64,000 nucleotides of DNA from Candidatus Pedobacter colombiensis (GCA_029202485.1 CP119313.1:4216001-4280000), one strand, 5' to 3'; shown: positions 17,270 through 27,041, counted from the first letter of the stretch. The notes: generated from the sequence alone by a model not told the origin. Program-made: numbers and translations.

Positions 17270-18283
17270 ATGAAGAAGAAAGCAGCTATTACAGCCGTTT
17301 TGTTGAGTCTTTCAGCAGCTATGGCTACACAGGCACAAACTACAACAGGGACTCACCTACTTCACACTTATCGAATAGGTAGCGATGGTGGATGGGATTA
17401 CCTTCTGGCAGATCCAGCATCTAATAATCTTTATGTTGCTCATGGAACACAAGTTAATATCCTCAACAAAAAAACCGGCGACTCCGTTGGAGTTATTTTG
17501 AATACGCCCAGGGTACATGGTATTGCACTTGTTCCGGTTTTAAATAAAGGTTATACCAGTAATGGAAAAAGTGGTGAATGCACCGTTTTCAATACTTTAA
17601 CCCATGTAATAACCGGAAGAGTTAAAGTTGGTGAAAATCCAGATGCAATCATCTACGATGATTTCTCAAAGAAAGTAATTGTATTCAACGGACGTAGCCT
17701 AGATGCATCTGTCATTGATCCAAAAACAGATAAGGTGATTGCTACCGTCGCTCTTGGCGGCAAACCGGAAGCAGGTGTATCTGACGGCAAAGGAAATATT
17801 TATGTAAACATCGAAACCAAGAATCAGGTGGTGCGATTTGACGCAACCACATTTAAAGTTACAGGCACCTTCAATCTTGAGGGTGGAGAAGAACCAACTG
17901 GACTAGCAATAGATAGGACCACCTCCCGTTTATTTGTAGGATGTTCCAATAAAACAATGCTGATTCTTGATGCAGGAACAGGCAAAAAAATAGCTGCATT
18001 ACCTATTGGAGAGGAAAGTGATGGAATAGCTTTTGATCCCGCTTTAAAACTAGCCTATAGTTCAAACGGTGACGGAACATTAACCATTGTTAAAGAGAGC
18101 AATGCCAACAAGTTCACAGTTCTGGAAAACATCAAGACTGTTTCAGGTGCCAGAACTATAACCTTAGATCCAGTTAGTCACCATATTTTTATGCCAGTTG
18201 CAGATTTCAAACCAGCAACGGAAAAAGGTAAAAGACCAACAAAAATACCAGGAACATTCAGAGTACTTGAATACGGCATTTAA
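17270..18283 (+). CDS. YncE-like exported beta-propeller protein
   Basis: From the ATG at 17270 the product is 337 residues with a typical signal peptide (MKKKAAITAVLLSLSAAMA, cleavage near TQAQ). An earlier in-frame start at 17207 would add residues not needed for export. The mature part contains repeated units of the type KVIVFNGRSLDASVIDPKTDKVIATV and RLFVGCSNKTMLILDAGTGKKIAALP, the 40-residue propeller repeats of the YncE/surface-antigen family. Such proteins are periplasmic; ligand or partner is unknown. It shares its upstream region with a divergent TonB receptor, so a joint role in uptake or sensing is possible. Confidence 0.88.
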   Translation: MKKKAAITAVLLSLSAAMATQAQTTTGTHLLHTYRIGSDGGWDYLLADPASNNLYVAHGTQVNILNKKTGDSVGVILNTPRVHGIALVPVLNKGYTSNGKSGECTVFNTLTHVITGRVKVGENPDAIIYDDFSKKVIVFNGRSLDASVIDPKTDKVIATVALGGKPEAGVSDGKGNIYVNIETKNQVVRFDATTFKVTGTFNLEGGEEPTGLAIDRTTSRLFVGCSNKTMLILDAGTGKKIAALPIGEESDGIAFDPALKLAYSSNGDGTLTIVKESNANKFTVLENIKTVSGARTITLDPVSHHIFMPVADFKPATEKGKRPTKIPGTFRVLEYGI

Positions 18284-18293
18284 GATATAAACT

Positions 18294-18320
18294 CCGGGAT
18301 TAGCATAATGCTAATCCCGG
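18294..18320 (+). terminator. Hairpin after the beta-propeller gene
   Basis: A perfect 12-bp stem CCGGGATTAGCA / TGCTAATCCCGG encloses a 3-nt loop, 10 bp after the stop codon. The T-run is weak (ATATTTAAAG). It may serve both this gene and the convergent PepSY-like gene. Confidence 0.7.
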
Positions 18321-18336
18321 ATATTTAAAGCTTTGC

Positions 18337-18756
18337 CTACTTAACAGGATTACCCTTTGCATCAAACAAGTGATCCTTGCCATTTATTACCGCTTCATAG
18401 ACAACCGTCCCATCGGCTTTAGTAATCTTAGCAGCTCCCTTTATTTTAGCCTTCTTATAATGGCCTGCAATATAAGATGTAATTGGAGCAGGCAATTCAG
18501 TAGTTTTAATTTCAACTTCCGATTCCCTCATCTTACCTGAGGCGGAGTAAATTTCGGATACCTCCTGATCCTTTAATTTAAATCCAGCCTCAAAATCATT
18601 TTCTTCCTTTTCCCATGTCACAGTTTTTACTTCAGGATGAGCTTTAGCAAATGCCATTTTAACAGCTCCGGGAACATTAGATGCAGCAAGCTTTTGAGCA
18701 CTCGCCGAAATTGTCAGGCCGGCTAGGCCGGCGATTAAAATTGTCGCTTTCTTCAT
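18337..18756 (-). CDS. PepSY-like exported protein
   Basis: This is a 139-residue secreted or periplasmic protein with a signal peptide ending near ASAQ (residue 20). The mature domain has two related units, VPGAVKMAFAKAHPEVKTVTWEKEEND and LPAPITSYIAGHYKKAKIKGAAKI, which match the PepSY-like (formerly beta-lactamase-inhibitor-like) fold common in Bacteroidota. No enzymatic residues are expected. It is read away from the DUF2147 gene in the same direction with a 57-bp gap, and may be cotranscribed with it. Confidence 0.85.
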   Translation of the reverse strand: MKKATILIAGLAGLTISASAQKLAASNVPGAVKMAFAKAHPEVKTVTWEKEENDFEAGFKLKDQEVSEIYSASGKMRESEVEIKTTELPAPITSYIAGHYKKAKIKGAAKITKADGTVVYEAVINGKDHLFDAKGNPVK

Positions 18757-18813
18757 TAGTATTTAATTTTTGTAATACTAACTTAAGCTGCAATTATGTA
18801 GTAAATCTGGAGC

Positions 18814-19347
18814 TTATTTAATATGCCCCTTGTAAGGTAAAAAGTCCATGCTTTTGCAGAGCATTTTAAGTTTCCAGTAGCCTTTTACACGTAAGTGGCC
18901 ACTATCTGTAAAAAAAGCACATGAACTCCATTCCTTACCATTTATCGAGTCGTAAATGATGCCATCTTCCCAACTATTTGATTCTTCTTTAAACTTAAGT
19001 TGTTTTAATACTTCCATGCCTAGAAGTTTCCGGCTTCTTAGTGCGGGGTCAGGATTTCGAAAGTCGGTTCGATTGTCCATAGGACTACTCAAATCATCTT
19101 GATCATCAAACCATACAACTTTCGCTTTAAATTCAATTCCTGACTTATAGATTTCAACAATGAGATTTTTCTTTTCACTAATCCATTTACCAACAATCTT
19201 ATCCGGGAGATAATTAATCGAAGATTCCTTAAATACCACCTCTTTGGGGTAGGCACTTGCAATAACTTTTTGCGCGTAAATTGGGCAGACAGCTAACATA
19301 ACCAAAAAGGTCAGTGATACCTGCCGAAGCAGTAAGGAGCTGTACAT
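18814..19347 (-). CDS. DUF2147 family exported protein
   Basis: The 177-residue product has an N-terminal hydrophobic signal segment (LTFLVMLAVCPIYAQ). The remainder carries the DUF2147 hallmarks: IVGKWISEKKNLIVEIYKSG near the start, then a Lys/Asp-rich middle with DPALRSRKLLGMEVLKQL, a WEDGIIYD segment and a final LRVKGYW. The family folds as a lipocalin-like barrel and its function is unknown. It is a single gene or first of a two-gene unit with the PepSY-like gene downstream. Confidence 0.85.
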   Translation of the reverse strand: MYSSLLLRQVSLTFLVMLAVCPIYAQKVIASAYPKEVVFKESSINYLPDKIVGKWISEKKNLIVEIYKSGIEFKAKVVWFDDQDDLSSPMDNRTDFRNPDPALRSRKLLGMEVLKQLKFKEESNSWEDGIIYDSINGKEWSSCAFFTDSGHLRVKGYWKLKMLCKSMDFLPYKGHIK

Positions 19348-19557
19348 AAGTTAATAATATTGTTGTTACTATAAATTTATATAGAATTTCTGGTTTCTTC
19401 CTGCATTATTGCAATGAATCTCAATTGATGAAAATCTTTGAAAAACATATCCACAGAACCATTTCAAATAGTAAATGGCCGAACCAGTTCTTTAAAAACG
19501 TGTTATTCAGCCATTTATTATAAAATAAAATCACAACAACTGTAATCGTCGAAGTTA

Positions 19558-20718
19558 TTAAAATCCAAAAATTTCCTTTAATTTCTTATCTAATGTCTCT
19601 CCTCGAAGGTTTTTTTCGATGATATTTCCTTCTTTATCAACCACAACCAGGTAAGGGATACCACTGAACAAATAAGAAGCCATTACAGGTTTAGACTCTT
19701 TGGCATTGATTTGTGTCCAGGCCATTTTCTCTTCTGCCATAGCCTTTTTCCAATCGGCTTCTTTCGCATCTACAGAAACAGCTAAGATATCTAACCCTTT
19801 ATCTTTGTACTTTTTGTACACTTCTTTCAAGTGAGGGATTTCCTGGCGACAAGGGCCACACCATGAGGCCCAGAAATCTACAATCAGGTATTTTCCTTTA
19901 AAATCTTTAGGACTCCATTTCTTACCATTTATATCAGGGTAAGCAAAATCCGGAGCTTTTTGACCATTCGCAATTTTAGCCGTTTGAGCCATATTCTCCT
20001 CAATCTCTTTTTTCTTATTTCTGGCTTGTGGTAAATTAGGGTATTTCTTAGTCAGGTTATCCAATGTAGACATGAGTAATTCACTATCCCTTTTCCAGCT
20101 TAAGTAATTTAGGGCATACAATACCGCTGGCTGATCTTTATATTTGTTGATAGTATATTTGACACGGATGTCTAAATCCTTATTGATACGATCAAAGCCA
20201 TTTTTCATGTAATTAATCCACAAACTGTCCTTTGACTGACCTGCTTTATATTGTTCCTGGCTTACTGCAATCTGATTCTGATAATGCAGATAATCAATTA
20301 ACTTCACATCATTGATCAGATCATTATCAGCAGATGTGTTTTCCATATAGATGTATGGTGGGTTTTTGATTTTCATCTTTGCGGTATCAATCCCCCTTAC
20401 GTTTACGTGGATATTGTCTTTATCGGCCCAGAAATCAATTCGGTCGAAATAATAAACCCGTACCTGATAAAAGTCAGGCTTATCTGCCGGCACTTTAAAT
20501 GAGAAATTATTATTGGCATCTACTTTAGTACTATCAAATGCCTTAAAAGCTTTTTTAAACCCTTCGCCTTCGTATTTACCCAGGTAAATCTGGTATTTGT
20601 TTTCGGTATCTGGAAACTTAACAGTCCCTGTAAAAGTTACCGTTTTTCCTTTCTGGCCAAAGCTGCTGCCTGCCAGTAATAAGACTGCAACAACCAATGT
20701 TAAACTTTTTTTAATCAT
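19558..20718 (-). CDS. TlpA-type thiol-disulfide reductase with N-terminal DUF4369-like domain
   Basis: This 386-residue periplasmic protein starts with a signal peptide (SLTLVVAVLLLAGSSFGQ). Residues about 25-115 form a beta-rich domain of the DUF4369 kind and a helical linker follows to about 245. A TlpA/AhpC-TSA thioredoxin domain takes the C-terminus, with the redox motif CGPC at 287-290 (ASWCGPCRQEIP) and a cis-Pro region IPYLVVVD. It should reduce or exchange disulfides in the periplasm. The gene is 28 bp downstream of another thioredoxin-fold gene and in the same transcription unit as SusC/SusD. Confidence 0.92.
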   Translation of the reverse strand: MIKKSLTLVVAVLLLAGSSFGQKGKTVTFTGTVKFPDTENKYQIYLGKYEGEGFKKAFKAFDSTKVDANNNFSFKVPADKPDFYQVRVYYFDRIDFWADKDNIHVNVRGIDTAKMKIKNPPYIYMENTSADNDLINDVKLIDYLHYQNQIAVSQEQYKAGQSKDSLWINYMKNGFDRINKDLDIRVKYTINKYKDQPAVLYALNYLSWKRDSELLMSTLDNLTKKYPNLPQARNKKKEIEENMAQTAKIANGQKAPDFAYPDINGKKWSPKDFKGKYLIVDFWASWCGPCRQEIPHLKEVYKKYKDKGLDILAVSVDAKEADWKKAMAEEKMAWTQINAKESKPVMASYLFSGIPYLVVVDKEGNIIEKNLRGETLDKKLKEIFGF

Positions 20719-20746
20719 TTTTTTAAATTATTTAAATCAGCAGGTT

Positions 20747-21985
20747 TTACATAAATCCGCGCATTGCACCAGGAAAAGAGGTTCCATTTTTTTCTAGGTC
20801 GGCCTTAATTTTGTTCTGAGTGGTAATCATATTATCTGTTTCTTTAACCAATTCAGCATTCCCCATTTTATTATATATCACTTTCTTAAAAGTCAACAAG
20901 TCGATCACAGAAGGCACATTGACATCTGTTTTTAACAATAGGTCGGCCCAGTTCAGTGCATCAGCAAGGTGTTCGGCCGGTGCCGCTTCTGTAAATTTCC
21001 TTGTAAAATTGAGCATAGTAGAAGTTTTTGAACTAGCTCCTTTAATCGGTCCAACATCTGTAATCATCTTAATCATAGCCTGATTAAAAGCTGCCCAGTC
21101 CCCTTTATTTCTGCTGCTGATCAGGCTCATTCTTACCAGCAGTTGCCCAGCCTGTTCATTTTTAAAGTTTTCCAGGTTTTTAACCAACCACGCTTCTTTA
21201 CCCGTATCAACAGGCTTTTTACCATAATATGCCGAACTTAAGCCATTTACCTCTCTGGACAGATTACCGATCAAAAAGCCATCTACTTTTTCGGCACCAT
21301 GCACTTTTCCTAAGGCAGCACGGTTCGATAAAATGTACTTAAAAGTTTTGGCATCTATATTATACAAATAGCTTTTTATAAGTTCAAAGATTTCCGGCTT
21401 ATTCAACTCGGCAACAGGCATAGCATCAAAATAAGCGGTAGCTACGGCTTTGGTTTTTTCTGCATCGTAGGCATTACCAAGTGCTTTTAAATAAGCTGTT
21501 ATGGTATTTAACGAGTGGTCTCCGTTATTAAACTTTTTCTCGAGGCCTTTTAATGAGTGCTCCGGGTTAAGTGCTAGTTTAGAAAGCTCCATAAACTCTT
21601 TTACTGAAGGGGCTCCGACTATTTTATGTACCACCTCTCCTTTTCCGTTAATAAACAACAATGTTGGATAAGCATTGATCTCGGAAGCAAAACGTTTCTT
21701 CAGTTCAATCCCTTCACCTTTCTCCATATCGTAACCTACATTGATAAAATTGGCATTAAAATAATCTGCTACACTATCTACAGTAAATACATCTTTAGCC
21801 AGCGTTTTGCAGGGGCCACACCAGGAAGTAAAGGCATCAAAAAACAACAGTTTCTTTTCTTTGGCTGCTGTGGCAAGATGCTCATTAAAGGAGCCCTCGT
21901 GTTTAAAATTAATAGATCTATTTTGTGCTGTTGCGCTCAACATAACGCCAATACTAAGCGTTAATGTGATTAGTCTTCGTTTCAT
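20747..21985 (-). CDS. Thioredoxin-like exported protein
   Basis: The 412-residue product has a signal peptide (residues 1-21, ending TAQ). An N-terminal thioredoxin fold carries the active motif CGPC at residues 56-59 (FTSWCGPCKTLAKDVF) and a downstream YPTLLFING cis-proline strand. The remaining 250 residues are helical with no motif known to me. It follows SusD by 26 bp and precedes the TlpA-type gene, so these two redox proteins belong to the second SusCD locus. They may keep imported or cysteine-containing components reduced; this is inference from position. Confidence 0.9.
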   Translation of the reverse strand: MKRRLITLTLSIGVMLSATAQNRSINFKHEGSFNEHLATAAKEKKLLFFDAFTSWCGPCKTLAKDVFTVDSVADYFNANFINVGYDMEKGEGIELKKRFASEINAYPTLLFINGKGEVVHKIVGAPSVKEFMELSKLALNPEHSLKGLEKKFNNGDHSLNTITAYLKALGNAYDAEKTKAVATAYFDAMPVAELNKPEIFELIKSYLYNIDAKTFKYILSNRAALGKVHGAEKVDGFLIGNLSREVNGLSSAYYGKKPVDTGKEAWLVKNLENFKNEQAGQLLVRMSLISSRNKGDWAAFNQAMIKMITDVGPIKGASSKTSTMLNFTRKFTEAAPAEHLADALNWADLLLKTDVNVPSVIDLLTFKKVIYNKMGNAELVKETDNMITTQNKIKADLEKNGTSFPGAMRGFM

Positions 21986-22011
21986 ATGAATGGTTTCGTT
22001 TTAAATGTAAA

Positions 22012-23433
22012 TTATTTCTGATATCCGGGATTTTGAACAATAACCCCGCTGGTAATGTTAATTTCTGTTTGTGGAATAGGGAAAGTATTTTTGCCCGCAG
22101 GAAGAACAGGATTTACCGGTAGCCCTGCCCGCAGCTTGTCAAAACGGTCGTGCCCTTCGGCAGCCAGTTCCCATCGTCTTTCTTGCAGAATGCGACTAAC
22201 CAGTGCATCTTTAGTGGCAAATGAAGCCATGGTATAGGGAACCGGTTTTTGTCCGGCTACAAAAGCACGCTGGTAAATGCTATTGAGCAGATCGACTGAA
22301 GTTTGATTAACACCATCTCTTCTGGCCAATGCCTCGGCTTTGGTCAAAACAACCTCTGCCAACCTGATGATCATCTCGTTATCAAGCAGACCAGGACTGG
22401 TATATTTATTGCTCCGCGGGCCGGTTACCCCCAACACGGTTACGGACCTTACCATGGTTGTGCTCCGCATATCATTTGCCATATAAGTGTTTAAAAACGT
22501 TGCATCAAAATTATACTGATAACTATGTGTTGTAGAACTTGTAGAGTACAGGTTCCAGCTTACCGGGTAGCCATAAACCACTTCCTTGTTATAAGGGATA
22601 TTTGAAGGGCCCGAACTTACAGTCAAATTGTTAGGGAATACTACTGCAGGACTGGCGGCAAGCTCATAATTGGGATCACCAAGCACCAGGTCGGCATTAC
22701 TGATGGCCCCGTCATAATTGTTTAAGTAAAGATATACCCTCGACAAAAAGGCGCGACCGACCGCTTTAACTGCTCTGGAGCGCAACTTTACATCCTGGGT
22801 TCCGCTGGGAGCGTCGGGATAATTTGTCGGCAAATCTGGGATAGCTTCTTCCAGATCCTTTAGCACCTTATCAATGATTTGTTTATTGGTTGCCCTTGGA
22901 ATAATCTGTTCGGCACCAGACCTGACAAAGCCTTCCAACCGCAGGGGTACACAAGGATTATTTGCAGCCGAAGGACCATCAAAAATCCTATCACCATACA
23001 AAATAGCCAGTCGGAAATAACTAAATGCCCTTAAAAACTTAGCTTCGGCTATAAGTCTTTTTTGAATTTCAACTTCAAACTTGGCCTTTGAAGGTAAATT
23101 ATTAATGATCACATTCGCAATATTGATCACCACATAATGCCCGGCCCAAATATCTTTCACGGTCGACAAGTTTTCGTCAATACTCCCTGTATAATAGTTG
23201 TTTGTAGCCTGGGTAGTGATGCCCGTGCTGAAATCAATAACAGGCAGTGTATTCCGCTCTACCAGAAACTGTGAGTAAAAGCCTCCCGCCACTAGTCGCT
23301 CGGCGGTAACTTTATCTTCCAGTACCTGATCTTCAACCAGATTATTCTCGGGTGCTAGATCCAGTTGTTTATTACATGCTGTGATGCTTAAAACAACAAG
23401 CACAAGCAGCTGATATAAATATATTCGTTTCAT
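22012..23433 (-). CDS. SusD/RagB-family outer membrane lipoprotein (second locus)
   Basis: This 473-residue lipoprotein has a lipobox ending at Cys20 (LSITACNKQLDLAPEN), with the typical LDLAPEN-like sequence directly after the cysteine. SusD-type helices include RLIAEAKFLRAFSYFRLAILYG and the C-terminal block contains ILQERRWELAAEGHDRFDKLRAG, a hallmark of the family, followed by a final FPIPQTEI segment. It works as substrate-binding lid of the SusC protein encoded 18 bp upstream. The protein is about 50 residues shorter than the SusD of the first locus and clearly not a recent copy of it. Confidence 0.95.
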   Translation of the reverse strand: MKRIYLYQLLVLVVLSITACNKQLDLAPENNLVEDQVLEDKVTAERLVAGGFYSQFLVERNTLPVIDFSTGITTQATNNYYTGSIDENLSTVKDIWAGHYVVINIANVIINNLPSKAKFEVEIQKRLIAEAKFLRAFSYFRLAILYGDRIFDGPSAANNPCVPLRLEGFVRSGAEQIIPRATNKQIIDKVLKDLEEAIPDLPTNYPDAPSGTQDVKLRSRAVKAVGRAFLSRVYLYLNNYDGAISNADLVLGDPNYELAASPAVVFPNNLTVSSGPSNIPYNKEVVYGYPVSWNLYSTSSTTHSYQYNFDATFLNTYMANDMRSTTMVRSVTVLGVTGPRSNKYTSPGLLDNEMIIRLAEVVLTKAEALARRDGVNQTSVDLLNSIYQRAFVAGQKPVPYTMASFATKDALVSRILQERRWELAAEGHDRFDKLRAGLPVNPVLPAGKNTFPIPQTEINITSGVIVQNPGYQK

Positions 23434-23451
23434 GTTGTACAGTTTATATAG

Positions 23452-26400
23452 TTAAAAACCCACTTTAATACCCAATCTAAAGCTCCGGGAAGTAGGCATG
23501 GTAAACTCATCTCTTCCCATTTGCAGCGCCGATGAGCCAAAAGCACTCACTTCCGGATCAACCCCCGAGTATTTCGTGATCACAAAAACATTGTCGGCCT
23601 GCACATATAATTTCAGATTTGAAACACCCACTTTTTTAGACCATGCAGGTTTTATGGTATAAGCAATGGTAGCCGATCTTAATTTGATATAGGATGCATC
23701 TTCCAGAAATCTTGAGGTATTCCGGCCCAAAGTATAGTCGGTTCCGGCCGCCGTTGTAGGCAAATTGGTGGTCGGATTATAATTGAAATTGCTTCTGTTT
23801 AGCAAAGCCGGAATATTGGTTTGTTGACCAGGCGTTTTCCAATAGTCCAACATATCTACCGACAAGTTGTTGACATCATTACTGGTGTAGGCATATAAAT
23901 ATGCCTTGGTACCATTCAACATTTTATTGCCGTAAGCATAGGAGAAAAATGCATTAAATTCGATCCCTTTGTAGCTAATGGTATTGTCCAGGCCTCCATA
24001 AAATTTAGGTGCAGCATCGCCCATCATTCTACGGTTATTATCGCCGCCGTTGGCAACTAACTGCACGTTGGTTTCTGCTTTATTGCCATTCTTATCCACC
24101 CATAAAGGATTTCCGTTATCCGGATTTACCCCAGCCCATTCGTACAGGTAAAATGCTGTTGCTGATTTACCTTCGATTAAAAAACGTCCGGTACTTGCCT
24201 CCAGATTTTTACCCAAAGCAATTGGATCGGTAAGTCCATTTTTTTCATACAGTTTTTCGACCTTATTTACATTCCGGGTAATATTGAACATCGTGTTCCA
24301 TCTGAAACCGTCCTTTTCGATATTTGTGGTACTGATGCTAAACTCGACCCCTTTATTAGAGAGCTCTCCAACATTTTGCGACTGGCTGATAAAGCCCAGA
24401 TAATTTGGGATAGGAAAAGAAAGTATGGCATTTTTGGTCCGCTCGCTATAATAATCTAGGGTAATGTTCACTGCTGATTTGAACAAAATGATATCGGCAC
24501 CCACATTATACTTGGTCCGTGTTTCCCATTTCAGGTCGGGATTATTAGGCGTTGAAGGAACAATGGCATTATCGCCAGCCCAGGTACCATTTCCAGATAC
24601 ATTGGTATAAATACCCTTATTTCCATAATAGCCCAATCCACCATCCGAACCCGAAAGGCCTAAACTTCCACGAAGCTTCAGCTGATCAACAAAAGTAACT
24701 TTTTGCATAAACTGCTCTCTACTAACATCCCAGCCAGCAGAAAAGGACGGGAAGCCTACATACCGACGATCGACACTAAACTTTGAGGAACCGTCTAAGC
24801 GATACGTTACACCAGCCATATAACGTCCTTTATACATATAATTGAGTCGTGTAAAATAGGATACGAGCGCCCACTCCTGCTGCAATGCAGAGCCAAAGGT
24901 TTTAGTCCCTGCAGTATTCAGACTTAACACCTTATCGTTTGGAAAATTACTGGCGGTTACAGCTACTGCATTTTCGATTGATGATTCAAAACTTTGCCCG
25001 ATTACTCCATTCAACGTATGATTTTCAAAAGCCTTATTTACGTTAATGGTATTGTTAACTACCCATTTGCGTCTCCAGTTTTCGGTTTCAGAGGCCAATC
25101 CGCCCAGTGTTCGGGGTTTGCTTGTAAAACGGCTATATGCGCGACTGGTTTCCCAATCTACACCAAGTTCCGATTTAAATTTTGCCCATGGAAACAGTTT
25201 GACTTCCGCAAATACATTACCCACAACATTGTTATCACTAATATAGTTGATGGTTGTTGCAGCATAACCAACGGGGTTATTGTCACGAGCCAGGCTCGAC
25301 ACCAATGTATTTTTCCAGTTGTCCCATACGTAGTTACCAAATTCATTATAGATCGGTTTATTAGGGGCTGCTATAGCGGCATCACCATATAAAAGAGCAG
25401 AATTTAAAGCTCCATTTTTGCTGGTCGATAAAGTTAAATTTGTACCTACACTGAGTGCTTTACTTAAATTCTGGTTCAGGTTTACCCTTCCAGAGTAACG
25501 CTCATATTTATTGTTTACAATATAAGGCGACTCATTGGCATAAGATCCGCTGATATAATAGTTTCCTTTTTCATTCCCATTAGAGATGTTGAAAGTGGCA
25601 TTATAAGTTTTTCCAGTTTGCTCAATCTCATCCATCCAATTGGTATTGATCCCTTTAGGAAAGACAAAAGCCTTATTTTGTTGTGCAAAATAGGTGGTAT
25701 AGAAATCCGAATACTGATCTCCATTCATTAGCTTATGTTTTGCAAAAGGACTGTTTACTCCAGCAGAAATCTGTACATCGGCGCGTGGCATATTGAGGTG
25801 TCCGCGCTTGGTAACCAAAAGAATTACCCCCGATGCGCCACGCGATCCATAGATTGCAGTTGCAAAGGCATCTTTTAATACCTCAACCGATTCAATATCT
25901 TCCGGATTGATTAAAGAAAGGGGATTACGCTCAAAAGTTTCGCGCTGGTTTTGCGACAGACTATTGTTTACATTACCGGTAAATCCGGTCCCATAAGTAC
26001 GTCCACTAAAATTTACAGTATTTGCATCTTTATCGGCGCCATACATGGGCACCCCGTCTATTACAATCAATGGAGAGTTTCCTTTACCATTGATACTGGT
26101 AACACCCCTTATGGTAATGGCTGAAGCCGATCCTGGTACACCAGAGGACGGCATGACCTGCACACCTGCCATTCTGCCTACTAAGGCATTATCCAGATTA
26201 TTGGGCAGCGCACCCAATACATTAGGTTTTGTGGTAGCCACGGCACCCGTGTTACTTCTTTTTTCTACTACTCCGTATCCTACAACTTGTACTTCAATCA
26301 ACTTGGCTGCTGCAACATCCAGCTGCACAGTAATATTTCTGGCAGTTATTGCAGCAACTTCTTTGTTTCCGTAACCGATACAAGAAAAAATTAGTATACT

Positions 26401-26916
26401 ACTTTTTTCCGGCATATTGATGTTAAATTCACCATTGGCATTAGTAATTACTTTAATCTTAGTGCCTTTCACGGTAACAGTTACTCCCTGCAGAAAATCA
26501 CCTTTATCATTGGTCACCTTTCCTTTAACAGGCACGGGATCAAGCAGTACCATAGCAGGTTTATTTTTGATGACTACACTTTTACCAGATATGGAATAGG
26601 TAAAAGGCTGATCTGAGAAGCACTCTATTAGCGCCTCCTCAATAGTCGCATTGTTTATTTTAATGGTTATAGGTTTGGCATCTTTTAGTCCCTGGTTACT
26701 ATATAAAAAATCGTAACCTGATTGTTTCCTGATTTGTCTCAGAACCTCTTCAATACTTGCATTTTTGTAAGATAAAGAGACCCTTTGTCCATAACCTGCC
26801 GCACTTACCTGAAGTAAGCCGGTTATCAATAAAAAAATGGTCAGTTTCATTATTCGCAGGATTTTTTTTAAAGCATAAGTCCGTTGCTTATCGCCATTTA
26901 TAGCGTATAATTTCAT
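23452..26916 (-). CDS. SusC/RagA-type TonB-linked outer membrane transporter with STN domain (second locus)
   Basis: This 1154-residue channel has a signal sequence at about residues 22-44 (KLTIFLLITGLLQVSAAGYGQ), then an STN domain (about 45-105: YKNASIEEVLRQIRKQSGYDF), a carboxypeptidase regulatory-like domain (about 127-210), a plug with VEVLKDAFATAIYGSRGASGVI, and a barrel ending RSFRLGIKVGF. The STN domain implies signalling to the FecR protein encoded next to it. The sequence differs strongly from the first SusC, so the two loci should import different substrates. The start codon is preceded by the motif AACTAAACCCAA also seen at the first locus. Confidence 0.96.
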   Translation of the reverse strand: MKLYAINGDKQRTYALKKILRIMKLTIFLLITGLLQVSAAGYGQRVSLSYKNASIEEVLRQIRKQSGYDFLYSNQGLKDAKPITIKINNATIEEALIECFSDQPFTYSISGKSVVIKNKPAMVLLDPVPVKGKVTNDKGDFLQGVTVTVKGTKIKVITNANGEFNINMPEKSSILIFSCIGYGNKEVAAITARNITVQLDVAAAKLIEVQVVGYGVVEKRSNTGAVATTKPNVLGALPNNLDNALVGRMAGVQVMPSSGVPGSASAITIRGVTSINGKGNSPLIVIDGVPMYGADKDANTVNFSGRTYGTGFTGNVNNSLSQNQRETFERNPLSLINPEDIESVEVLKDAFATAIYGSRGASGVILLVTKRGHLNMPRADVQISAGVNSPFAKHKLMNGDQYSDFYTTYFAQQNKAFVFPKGINTNWMDEIEQTGKTYNATFNISNGNEKGNYYISGSYANESPYIVNNKYERYSGRVNLNQNLSKALSVGTNLTLSTSKNGALNSALLYGDAAIAAPNKPIYNEFGNYVWDNWKNTLVSSLARDNNPVGYAATTINYISDNNVVGNVFAEVKLFPWAKFKSELGVDWETSRAYSRFTSKPRTLGGLASETENWRRKWVVNNTINVNKAFENHTLNGVIGQSFESSIENAVAVTASNFPNDKVLSLNTAGTKTFGSALQQEWALVSYFTRLNYMYKGRYMAGVTYRLDGSSKFSVDRRYVGFPSFSAGWDVSREQFMQKVTFVDQLKLRGSLGLSGSDGGLGYYGNKGIYTNVSGNGTWAGDNAIVPSTPNNPDLKWETRTKYNVGADIILFKSAVNITLDYYSERTKNAILSFPIPNYLGFISQSQNVGELSNKGVEFSISTTNIEKDGFRWNTMFNITRNVNKVEKLYEKNGLTDPIALGKNLEASTGRFLIEGKSATAFYLYEWAGVNPDNGNPLWVDKNGNKAETNVQLVANGGDNNRRMMGDAAPKFYGGLDNTISYKGIEFNAFFSYAYGNKMLNGTKAYLYAYTSNDVNNLSVDMLDYWKTPGQQTNIPALLNRSNFNYNPTTNLPTTAAGTDYTLGRNTSRFLEDASYIKLRSATIAYTIKPAWSKKVGVSNLKLYVQADNVFVITKYSGVDPEVSAFGSSALQMGRDEFTMPTSRSFRLGIKVGF

Positions 26917-26929
26917 ACATTTGAATAGT

Positions 26930-26941
26930 TTGGGTTTAGTT
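26930..26941 (-). promoter_or_regulatory. SusC leader motif AACTAAACCCAA, copy 2
   Basis: On the minus strand this 12-mer ends 13 nt before the SusC start at 26916. It is identical to the 12-mer before the other SusC gene, where the gap is 12 nt. Confidence 0.5.
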
Positions 26942-26982
26942 ATTATGGTTTCCAGCTAATTTTTAATGGGGCCCTTACACCG

Positions 26983-27009
26983 GCCAGAGGCGTTACGACC
27001 GCTTCTGGC
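26983..27009 (-). promoter_or_regulatory. Hairpin in the second FecR-SusC gap
   Basis: A 10-bp stem with one mismatch (GCCAGAGGCG against CGCTTCTGGC) and a 7-nt loop lies between the FecR stop and the SusC start. It occupies the same relative place as the paired hairpins of the first locus, although the sequences differ. Confidence 0.45.
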
Positions 27010-27041
27010 TTCCTTTTAAGCCTTTAAATTTCTCGTAAAAT

